A DNA stretch of 64,000 nt from Bacteroides sp. ET71. Its GTDB lineage: Bacteria > Bacteroidota > Bacteroidia > Bacteroidales > Bacteroidaceae. Location of the stretch: positions 1 through 64,000 of the forward strand of contig NZ_JAMBLS010000015.1 in assembly GCF_023336905.1 (NCBI RefSeq), read 5' to 3'. How positions within the stretch are numbered: position 1 is the first letter of the stretch; each line of letters opens with the position of its first letter. A program made the position numbers and the translations under genes. Positions 50,643-57,831 of this stretch are shown here, one piece after another. Under the pieces are notes generated by a model, which ran no database searches, was not told the DNA's origin, and saw only the letters and a program-made list of their open reading frames with translations.

Positions 50643-51806
50643 ATGCTATTTATGATTCGGACATCCCGACTATTATTCACGCTGCTGATCTGCGTAATGT
50701 GCTGTCCCCTTTTGTGGGCTCAGGCTCCTTCCGTTCCTCCGGCTTCCGGAGAGACACCGCAAGATACAGCCATACTGTTCCGTTTCGTTCCAGGAAAACG
50801 GATGTTCTATTCCCCATTTCGTGGTAATGACAAGGCCATTGCCGAGGCGGCTTCTCTGTTGGACAAGCATCGGGAAGCCATTGAGGCCGGTCATGCCTAT
50901 GTGTCTATCCGTGGTTTCTGCGGCTCCTTTGGCAGTAAAGCGGCTAACCTGGCAGCGGCCAAGAACCGCAGTAATCAGGTGAAATCGTGGTTTATCACGC
51001 ACCACGGCATGAAAGAAGCGTATTACCGCACGTTCAATTCCACCCGTTCTTATCATGGCATCAAAGACGTAGTGGCCCTGTTGGGCATCGAATACGTCGA
51101 AGGCTACGAGCCGCCCCGCCCACAGCCTGTGGCAGAGGCGCCTGACACGCTTCTGGCTGAGCCTGCCGTGCCGGAGCCTGTTGCCGAGGTGGCCGATACG
51201 GTGCCGGTAACTCCTGTGTCCGAGCCCGAGCCAGTGGTGGTGGAAGAGCCAGCGGAAGAACCTGCTCCTGTGGTGCGCGAATACGTTTCCACACCTTGGT
51301 ATCTGAAGTCGAACTTGCTGTATGATGCACTGCTGATGCCTTCGCTCGAGGTGGCCTACCGCTTCAACGAGCGTTGGTCGGTGGGCGTGGAGGGCAACAT
51401 GGCCTGGTGGCATAACAACGGTGACCATAAGTATTACCAGTTGGCGACCATCGTTCCCGAAGCCCGTTATTGGTTCAAGCCGCAGGGCAACCGCCGCGGG
51501 CACTATGTCGGCCTTTTCGCCGGAGGCGGGTGGTATGACCTGGAGAACGGCGGGCGCGGTTATCAGGGAGAAGGAGTGATGGCCGGACTGAGCTACGGGT
51601 ATATGTTTCCCGTGGGCAAGTATTTCGCTTTCGAGGCGGGCATCGGTGTGGGATTCATGCACACGTGGTATGAAGAATACCTGCCCATCGACGGGCATTA
51701 CGTCTACCAGCAGAGCAGCCGCCTGAGCTATTTCGGACCGCTGAAGCTGAAATTTGCTTTCGTATGGAACATTGGCCGCTGGACGGAGAAAGGAGGGAAG
51801 CGATGA
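50643..51806 (+). CDS. DUF3575 outer-membrane protein of the fimbrial locus
   Basis: A 387-residue protein with a signal peptide (cleavage near LLWAQ). The N-terminal part (about 35-155) looks OmpA-like (FVPGKRMFYSPFRGNDKAIAEAASLL, VSIRGFCGSFGSKAANLAAAKNRSNQVKSWF). A proline/valine/glutamate linker (about 160-215) leads to the C-terminal DUF3575 beta-barrel (about 220-387, PWYLKSNLLYDALLMPSLEVAYRFNERWSVG). DUF3575 proteins head many Bacteroidales fimbrial clusters and probably help place or anchor the fimbria in the outer membrane. The stop overlaps the next start as ATGA. Confidence 0.84.
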   Translation: MLFMIRTSRLLFTLLICVMCCPLLWAQAPSVPPASGETPQDTAILFRFVPGKRMFYSPFRGNDKAIAEAASLLDKHREAIEAGHAYVSIRGFCGSFGSKAANLAAAKNRSNQVKSWFITHHGMKEAYYRTFNSTRSYHGIKDVVALLGIEYVEGYEPPRPQPVAEAPDTLLAEPAVPEPVAEVADTVPVTPVSEPEPVVVEEPAEEPAPVVREYVSTPWYLKSNLLYDALLMPSLEVAYRFNERWSVGVEGNMAWWHNNGDHKYYQLATIVPEARYWFKPQGNRRGHYVGLFAGGGWYDLENGGRGYQGEGVMAGLSYGYMFPVGKYFAFEAGIGVGFMHTWYEEYLPIDGHYVYQQSSRLSYFGPLKLKFAFVWNIGRWTEKGGKR

Positions 51807-52936
51807 AACGGAATCTGAATGAAAAATCAAGAAGGGAGAATGGGGAATGGCGTGTGCGCCGGGAAGCTTTTCTGGCTTGTATGACGGGGTATGCCCGTAG
51901 GAGTGCTTCGCTCTTTGGGAGCGGAAAATTTTTCATTTTTCATTCATCATTCATCATTCTTTTGCTGCTTTCCGGTTGCCGCAAGGATTTGTGCTATACG
52001 CATGACGAGCACGGCTGGGCAGTCAAGGTGAATGTCGTGGCCGACTGGGAGCAGGAATGGGAGCGTATGCACGAGACGGATTGGGAACAGAACTGGATGG
52101 AAGATTTCAGTTGCTCGTATGACGAGCTGCGCCCCGACGTGGCCGACGGTATCCGCGTGTTGGTCTATCCCGACCAGGGCAACCGGTATAATGAATACAA
52201 CCTGGAGGCGGAAGGCGGACGTCTGTCTATGGCCGAGGGAATGAACAGCCTGCTGTTTTATAACAATGATACGGAGTATATCGTGTTCAGCGACCTGGAT
52301 GCTTCGGCTGCGGCTTCGGCCACGACGCGTACCCGTACACGGACTACCTTTACCAGCACGCCCGCCCATGCAGATGAGCGCACTATCAATGAGCCGGACA
52401 TGCTGTATGGCACATACGTGGACGAGTATGAGGCGCAGAAGACGGTGGAGCCTGTGGATTTGCCGTTGACGATGCGCCCGTTGGTCTACACCTACCTGGT
52501 GCGCTATGAGTTCAGCCACGGGCTGGAATATGTGGCCCTGGCACGCGGGGCTTTGGCCGGCATGGCCGAGAGTGTCTACCTTCAGGACGGGCATACCGGC
52601 GAGGAGGCTGCCACGGTGCTTTATGACTGCACGCTGCAGAGCTATGGCGCCGAGGCGCAGGTGCAGACTTTCGGGGTGCCCAACTATCCCGGCGAGGGTT
52701 ACGGCCGTGCCGCACAAGTCTATACGCTGAATCTGGAGGTGCGTCTGAACAACGGCAAGATACTGGACTATGAGTTCGACGTGACTGCCCAAGTGGAGAA
52801 ACAGCCTCGCGGCGGTGTCATTCTGGTGGATGGCATCGAGGTGAGCGATGAGGACGGCCAGGAGGGAAGCGGCGGTTTCGATGTGGACGTGGATGGCTGG
52901 GGTGACTACGTGGACATCCCCCTACCGCTGGAATGA
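51803..52936 (+). CDS. DUF5119 lipoprotein of the fimbrial locus
   Basis: A 377-residue protein. The start at 51803 overlaps the previous stop and has GAGGGAAG as ribosome-binding site. The hydrophobic signal (FIFHSSFIILLLLSGC) lies unusually far in, after about 45 charged or mixed residues encoded by a low-complexity insert. The mature part has the DUF5119 beta domain (DLCYTHDEHGWAVKVNVVADWEQEWER, IRVLVYPDQGNRYNEYNL) and an acidic C-terminus. DUF5119 proteins accompany DUF3575 and fimbrillin genes; a role as accessory or anchor subunit is likely but unproven. Confidence 0.8.
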   Translation: MKRNLNEKSRRENGEWRVRREAFLACMTGYARRSASLFGSGKFFIFHSSFIILLLLSGCRKDLCYTHDEHGWAVKVNVVADWEQEWERMHETDWEQNWMEDFSCSYDELRPDVADGIRVLVYPDQGNRYNEYNLEAEGGRLSMAEGMNSLLFYNNDTEYIVFSDLDASAAASATTRTRTRTTFTSTPAHADERTINEPDMLYGTYVDEYEAQKTVEPVDLPLTMRPLVYTYLVRYEFSHGLEYVALARGALAGMAESVYLQDGHTGEEAATVLYDCTLQSYGAEAQVQTFGVPNYPGEGYGRAAQVYTLNLEVRLNNGKILDYEFDVTAQVEKQPRGGVILVDGIEVSDEDGQEGSGGFDVDVDGWGDYVDIPLPLE

Positions 52937-52986
52937 TGCGAGATATGTTTAATTAATAATATGTTTTACTTTAATTTTATTTAGTT

Positions 52987-54018
52987 ATGAAGAAAAGTTT
53001 ATTTGTGCTTGGCGTGGCCGTAGCGGCTCTGGCAAGCTGTACGAATGAGGAAGTGACTGAAGTGGCACAGAATCGAGCTATTGGGTTCAATTCTTTTGTG
53101 AACAATAACACAAAGGCGGTGACTGAGGTTAGCTCTTTGGCAAACAGCGAGTTTTATGTGTTCGGTATGTATGATGCAGATCAAACTACGTGGGGAAAAA
53201 CTGTTTTCAGTAACGAATTAGGTAGTACCGTGCATTATTGGGAACCCAGCAGCTATTATAGATTCGGTGCTTATGCTGATGGAGCAGCAGGTGATTTAGC
53301 AACTGCTACTGCAGTGTCGTTCGCTGCTGGAACTGGAACAAATGGTACATTGACATTTACCAGCTATACTCCTGATGATGCTAAAGATTTGGTAGCTGCC
53401 GTTGCTTCTGCAAGTACAGGTGCAGATGTAAGTAGTCAAGATGCTGTTTCTTTGAATTTTAAGCACATGTTGAGCCAGGTTGCCTTTGAATTTACTACGG
53501 ATGCTGCTGACCATTATACATTGGTTATTTCTAATGTGAAGATAAATAATGCTGTTAGTAAGGCTACCGGCACGTATGATGGTAGTGTAAGTTGGCCAAC
53601 ACCTGAAGAAAGTAAGGGTTATACTTATGAAGATTTTGCAGTAGATAAGAATGTAGATATTGCTAATTCTGCTCAAAACTATACAGCTTCGCAGACTAAG
53701 TTGGTGATTCCGCAGGATGGTACAGATGCCTTGACTGTAACCTTTACGGCTACATTGAGCGATACGAACTATCCATCAAATCCGACTAAGACAAAGAATT
53801 TCACTGGATATCTGTCATTTAGTGGAACAGATAAGAATGATCCGGATATCTCATTAGCTGAAAATACTTGGACGCCTGGTTATCGTTATAAATACACAAC
53901 CAAGATTACAGCAGATATGATTGACGATGAACTGAAAGACAAGAAAATAGAATTTACTACTTCTGTAGATTCTTGGAAGGATGCTACAGATACTACTATC
54001 ACTCCTTCAGCTAACTGA
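52987..54018 (+). CDS. Fimbrillin-family lipoprotein (probable shaft subunit)
   Basis: A 343-residue lipoprotein precursor (signal MKKSLFVLGVAVAALASC). The motif NTKAVTEVSSLANSEFYVFGMYD is the usual fimbrillin start of the first beta domain, with a TKA site where related pilins are cut. Later stretches LNFKHMLSQVAFEF and LAENTWTPGYRYKYTTKITADM are the conserved fimbrillin fold elements. Codon usage is markedly more A/T-rich than in the two genes before it. It is the best candidate for a main structural subunit. In type V pili the lipidated N-terminus is later removed by a protease. Confidence 0.86.
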   Translation: MKKSLFVLGVAVAALASCTNEEVTEVAQNRAIGFNSFVNNNTKAVTEVSSLANSEFYVFGMYDADQTTWGKTVFSNELGSTVHYWEPSSYYRFGAYADGAAGDLATATAVSFAAGTGTNGTLTFTSYTPDDAKDLVAAVASASTGADVSSQDAVSLNFKHMLSQVAFEFTTDAADHYTLVISNVKINNAVSKATGTYDGSVSWPTPEESKGYTYEDFAVDKNVDIANSAQNYTASQTKLVIPQDGTDALTVTFTATLSDTNYPSNPTKTKNFTGYLSFSGTDKNDPDISLAENTWTPGYRYKYTTKITADMIDDELKDKKIEFTTSVDSWKDATDTTITPSAN

Positions 54019-54023
54019 TTATT

Positions 54024-54170
54024 TTTTCTGTCATGTCGAGCGCAGTCGAGACATCTCACTAAACCATTGCATAATACATAGTGAGCCCCTCGATACCCCT
54101 CTTATCTCCCCCGTTATCGGGGGAGATAAGAGGGGTGGCAGTGAGAAAACAGCCGTGTAGAATGACGCTG
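54024..54170. repeat. Dispersed palindromic repeat, copy I (composite), after the first fimbrillin gene
   Basis: TTTCTGTCATGTCGAGCGCA and GTCGAGACATCTCACTA are the family core. The centre is a perfect inverted repeat, ACCCCTCTTATCTCCCCC to GGGGGAGATAAGAGGGGT (about 54096-54137), which could also terminate transcription. The right arm is poorly conserved. Confidence 0.65.
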
Positions 54171-54197
54171 TAAAATGTTATATTCATAAATGTAATT

Positions 54198-54416
54198 ATG
54201 ATTGGAGAAGAACAAGTTATAAAGGTTCTGCATTTTACTCCGGTGGAGGATTTGAATCTTTTTGAATACCCGGGATTGACGTATTTCCGCAATCAATACG
54301 GTGAAATCGTCGTGAAGGATGATACGGATTTTTTCGTGGTAGGTAAAGGGAGGGAATTAATTCCCGCAAAAAGCATTGAAGAGATGGAGGATATCCTCGA
54401 CAGACTGAGGAAGTGA
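54198..54416 (+). CDS. Hypothetical small protein
   Basis: 72 codons, MIGEEQVIKVLHFTPVEDL to ILDRLRK. No signal peptide and no membrane segment; the composition is that of a soluble protein with short strands (TYFRNQYGEIVVKDDTDFFVV) and a C-terminal helix. The ribosome-binding site is weak. It sits inside the fimbrial locus between a fimbrillin gene and the HU-like gene, and the good amino-acid balance suggests it is real. No family recognised. Confidence 0.5.
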   Translation: MIGEEQVIKVLHFTPVEDLNLFEYPGLTYFRNQYGEIVVKDDTDFFVVGKGRELIPAKSIEEMEDILDRLRK

Positions 54417-54518
54417 ATTTCATTCTCATTACCGGTTGCCGGGGCTTGGCCGCCCCCGCAGCCACCAGGCGGACTGATGTCCGCACGAGGACTTTGACAG
54501 GATGGGAAATGGGAATTT

Positions 54519-54638
54519 AGTTGACGAGGGGACGAGTTAACAAGACCACAAGGACGGAACTTATCCCTTGTCAAACTTGTTAACTTGTCAACCATAACGA
54601 AGCCTTGTTGCCTTGTTAACTCGTCCCCTTGTCAACTA
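54519..54638. repeat. Long inverted repeat upstream of the HU-like gene
   Basis: AGTTGACGAGGGGACGAGTT at 54519-54538 and AACTCGTCCCCTTGTCAACT at 54619-54638 are near-perfect inverted copies, each extended inward by AACAAG/CTTGTT. The 60-70 bases between include CTTGTTAACTTGTCAAC, which repeats the arm wording. Confidence 0.82.
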
Positions 54639-54710
54639 TTAAATTATCATTCCCCTTCCTGTCATCGTTCGTTCACACAGTATTAACTTAACGAATAGGA
54701 GAACAAACGT

Positions 54711-55532
54711 ATGGCACAACTGAAGTACGCCCTCGACCTCAACTTGAAGGCTTATCCCAACGAACTGACACCCGATGTGGACAATGACTATACCGTCAAG
54801 GTGCACACGCAGAGCACACCGCTGACGCAGGAGGACATCGCTGCCTCTGTGGCCGACCGCCTGGGCGAAGAGCCGGCCCGCGTGAAAAGCATCATAGAAA
54901 TATTCATGGAAGAAGTGTCGCTGGCCGTGGCCAGTGGCTATTGCGTGTCGGCCGACGCCTTCTATGCCCGCCCCGTGGCATCGGGCGTGGTGACGGACGA
55001 TGAGCTTTCGCAAGCCGTCGACCGCGAGCAGGTGAAGGTGTATGCCTCCTTCCGCCAAGGTCCTGCCGTGGAGGCAGCCTTGCAAAAGGCCAAGCTGCAC
55101 TATTTCCTGCAACCCGCTGCCACAGGGCCTTACATTGCCGGCATGACCAGTGCCTTTACCGACGCCACGACGCGCGTCCCCCTGCCCATGGCCGGAGGCG
55201 AGATGGCGGTGCTGACGGGCAACGGGCTGAAGCTGGTGGGCGACGACCCGTCGGTGGGCATCACGCTGACTTCGGTGTCCGACCCCGATACGTCGTTCTT
55301 CATCCCGCCCGTGAAGGTGTCGCCCAACACGCCCAAGAAGCTCCAGTTCAGCCTGCCCGCCGGCGTGACCGAGGGAGAGTGGACGGTGCAGGTGACCACC
55401 TGTTTCGCCGGTGGAAGCTACCAGACCAAGGAACCTCGCAGCTTCACCTTGCCGCACCCCATCGTGGTGGGTGAAGTGACTGACTCGGGAGATGGCGACG
55501 ATGACGACAGCGGGCAGGGCACCTTCGGATGA
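54711..55532 (+). CDS. HU-like DNA-binding domain protein with DUF4469
   Basis: A 273-residue protein without a signal peptide. Residues about 1-125 are an HU/IHF-like domain (LTQEDIAASVADRLGEEPARVKSIIEIFMEEVSLAVASGYCVS). The rest is the DUF4469 region with an Ig-like fold (LVGDDPSVGITLTSVSD, LPAGVTEGEWTVQVTTCF) and ends in an acidic tail (SGDGDDDDSGQG). HU-DUF4469 proteins are common in Bacteroidetes but of unknown function. Here one lies inside a fimbrial locus, behind a long inverted repeat and before a 23-bp tandem array. Being cytoplasmic, it is more likely a DNA-structuring or regulatory factor than a pilus part. Confidence 0.85.
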   Translation: MAQLKYALDLNLKAYPNELTPDVDNDYTVKVHTQSTPLTQEDIAASVADRLGEEPARVKSIIEIFMEEVSLAVASGYCVSADAFYARPVASGVVTDDELSQAVDREQVKVYASFRQGPAVEAALQKAKLHYFLQPAATGPYIAGMTSAFTDATTRVPLPMAGGEMAVLTGNGLKLVGDDPSVGITLTSVSDPDTSFFIPPVKVSPNTPKKLQFSLPAGVTEGEWTVQVTTCFAGGSYQTKEPRSFTLPHPIVVGEVTDSGDGDDDDSGQGTFG

Positions 55533-55550
55533 ACCGGTATTTAAGCGACC

Positions 55551-55734
55551 GTTAAATACTCGTTTAATGGGTCGTTAAATACTCGTTTAATGGGTCGTTA
55601 AATACTCGTTTAATGGGTCGTTAAATACTCGTTTAATGGGTCGTTAAATACCCGTTTAATGGGTCGTTAAATACTCGTTTAATGGGTCGTTAAATACCCG
55701 TTTAATGGGTCGTTAAATACTCGTTTAACGATTC
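55551..55734. repeat. 23-bp tandem array (8 copies) before the second fimbrillin gene
   Basis: Seven near-identical 23-base units plus one diverged unit. Each unit is itself two near-repeats, CGTTAAATACT and CGTTTAATGGGT, so the motif CGTT(A/T)AAT recurs every 11-12 bases. The only internal change is ATACT to ATACC in two units. Confidence 0.92.
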
Positions 55735-55800
55735 ATTAAATGCAGGAAACAACTCGTAGCTCGTAACTAGTAATAAAAAACAAAGACATTGAAAACAACG

Positions 55801-56745
55801 ATGACGAATAAGACAAGTTTCTTGGCAACCTCCCTGTCCGGCCTGCTGGCCTTGGTGTTGGGGGCCTGCACAAACGAGGTGACCGACGGCGGCAATACCC
55901 CTGCCGACGGCCCTGTCCCTATTTCTTTTCAGACGCCCGAGACGCGTGCGGCAAAAGACGGTTTCGGTGCCGACGATGCCTTCTCCGTGTGGGGCTGGTA
56001 TGCCGACAATGCTGCGGGTACGAACCCCCGGCAGGTATTCAACGCTGAAGAGGTGACGAACGTCGGCGGTAACTCGTGGAGCTACGACGGGACGCAGTAC
56101 TGGATTGCGGGGAAGACGTATGATTTTTATGCGGTGTATCCGACGGATGTCAATGCTCAGGTTTCCCAAGATGGGACGATAACGATTGACGACTTCGATG
56201 CCTCGCAGACGGGAGCGGATGCGCTGGATCTGATGACGGCGAGCGCTACGGATGTGGACGGCAGCAATCCGCCGTCGGCGGTGGGGCTGAGGTTCGGGCA
56301 TCTGTTGAGCCGTCTGTCGTTTACGGTTACTTCCGAAGGAGATGCCGTCATAGTGACCTCAGCTGCTTTAGTAGGAGCGGGTTATAAAGGTTCGTACATA
56401 GGTGGCGTTTGGAACCTTCTGCAAACCTCTACAGAGCAATCGCCTTTTGTCAGTACAAACATTTCATTGACAACCGATGCGCTTTCGGCCACCTTTTTCG
56501 GAGGGGATTTGTTGTTGATGCCGGATGCTGACTTGACGGATGTGACATTGAAACTGAAATATCAGTATGCGAACGATACCGAAGAACGTGAAGCTATTCT
56601 TTCGTTGCATACATCTCAAACAGAAAAATGGGCGGCAGGTTGTCGTTACAATTATGCTGTCACTATTCCGCTGAACGGTGTTGATGTGAAGTTGACAGTG
56701 ACAGTCAAAGACTGGGAACAGTCAGACCATTCGGTGCAATGGTAA
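55801..56745 (+). CDS. Fimbrillin-family lipoprotein
   Basis: A 314-residue lipoprotein precursor starting at ATG 55801 (MTNKTSFLATSL); an in-frame TTG lies four codons upstream. The signal ends at LVLGAC. The motif PISFQTPETRAAKDGFGADDAFSVWGWY is typical of Bacteroides fimbrillins with the TRA cleavage site, and GLRFGHLLSRLSFTV, then LLLMPDADLTDVTLKLKYQY and KWAAGCRYNYAVTIPL are conserved fold elements. Base composition changes inside the gene near 56330, from G/C-rich to A/T-rich. Probably a minor or alternative subunit. Confidence 0.85.
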   Translation: MTNKTSFLATSLSGLLALVLGACTNEVTDGGNTPADGPVPISFQTPETRAAKDGFGADDAFSVWGWYADNAAGTNPRQVFNAEEVTNVGGNSWSYDGTQYWIAGKTYDFYAVYPTDVNAQVSQDGTITIDDFDASQTGADALDLMTASATDVDGSNPPSAVGLRFGHLLSRLSFTVTSEGDAVIVTSAALVGAGYKGSYIGGVWNLLQTSTEQSPFVSTNISLTTDALSATFFGGDLLLMPDADLTDVTLKLKYQYANDTEEREAILSLHTSQTEKWAAGCRYNYAVTIPLNGVDVKLTVTVKDWEQSDHSVQW

Positions 56746-56802
56746 TCTTTATCAATGAAAATCATCAAAGGACAATAGAGTGAAACAGAAAAGAATCCGC
56801 TA

Positions 56803-57810
56803 ATGAAAAGTTTATCTTATCGCATTTTGTTTTTCATGTCATTGTGTTGCATGATATTCGTAGCCTGCGAAAACAATGAGCTTGAAATCGTGCAGGCAGA
56901 GGAAGATACGACTTCGGTGACCTTGCGTATCGCTGCCGGTACAGGTGAACCTTCTGTCGGCACACGTTATGTCGATGCATCGCAATATGAAGGTATCCGC
57001 ACATTACGTGTTATTGTCACCACGGGCAGTGGTGAGGACAGAGAGATTGTCTACAACGATATGCCTGCCATTACCGGTGGTAATAGTTTGGTGGAAACCA
57101 TTACCATTCCTCATGTGCCCATCGGTGAAACCATGTTCTATGTCGTTGCAAACGAGGCAAGTTTAGGTAAAAGCTATACGGACGAACAGATAAGAGAGGA
57201 TTTGGTTAGCAATGGCAAAGTCTTGTTTGTAGATGAACAGGCAAATCGTCACTTCCCCAAACTGGGTCCTGACATAGCACAGGATGGGTTGCCCATGACC
57301 GGTAGACAGGCTGTGAAGGTCAGCAAAGACATGCTACCTGTCAACATCGAAATGGAACGGGCTGTCGTAAAACTCAGTTTGACCGTAGAGAATGTTACTG
57401 CGAGCGATATAGAATTGACCAGCGTGAAATTCGGCCCTTTCAGTGGCGACCGCTTGTACTTGTTCCCGGAATATAACCTTGATGTGCCCGATAATGCTCA
57501 ATATACTGAGTTTGGTTATGAAAACCAAAGTATTTCAATCGCTGCGGGCGGAAAAACCGATAAGCTTTCTGCCTATATTTATCCCACATATGCTTATATG
57601 AATCCTATGGGAGACAATCCTTATACCCTTGCTTTAAGTACCAATGTGAAAGAATATGAAGCTTTGGTATTTGCTCCCAATCACAACTCTTTTCGTCGCA
57701 ATACGCAGGTGAATATAACAGCCCGCATTACGACAGCTGTCGGGATAACTCTCAATTTCGAAGTGACAGATTGGGACGAATATCCGATCGAAGTTCCTCC
57801 TTTTGAATAA
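56803..57810 (+). CDS. FimB/Mfa2-like fimbrial lipoprotein (probable anchor)
   Basis: A 335-residue lipoprotein (signal ends at FVAC, followed by ENNELE). The fold signature is that of FimB/Mfa2 family anchors: TSVTLRIAAGTGEPSVGTRYVDASQYEGIRTLRVIV, then IPHVPIGETMFYVVANEASLG and the C-terminal NTQVNITARITTAVGITLNFEVTDWDEYPIEVPPFE. Family members cap or anchor the growing fimbria at the outer membrane. It is 57 bases after the second fimbrillin gene and 21 bases before the DUF4906 gene, so the three form one operon. Confidence 0.82.
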   Translation: MKSLSYRILFFMSLCCMIFVACENNELEIVQAEEDTTSVTLRIAAGTGEPSVGTRYVDASQYEGIRTLRVIVTTGSGEDREIVYNDMPAITGGNSLVETITIPHVPIGETMFYVVANEASLGKSYTDEQIREDLVSNGKVLFVDEQANRHFPKLGPDIAQDGLPMTGRQAVKVSKDMLPVNIEMERAVVKLSLTVENVTASDIELTSVKFGPFSGDRLYLFPEYNLDVPDNAQYTEFGYENQSISIAAGGKTDKLSAYIYPTYAYMNPMGDNPYTLALSTNVKEYEALVFAPNHNSFRRNTQVNITARITTAVGITLNFEVTDWDEYPIEVPPFE

Positions 57811-57831
57811 AACCATATAGAACATGTTACC

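Noticed and set aside
55551-55734. CRISPR-like array
   Set aside because: The 23-bp units are contiguous; there are no unique spacers and no cas genes nearby.
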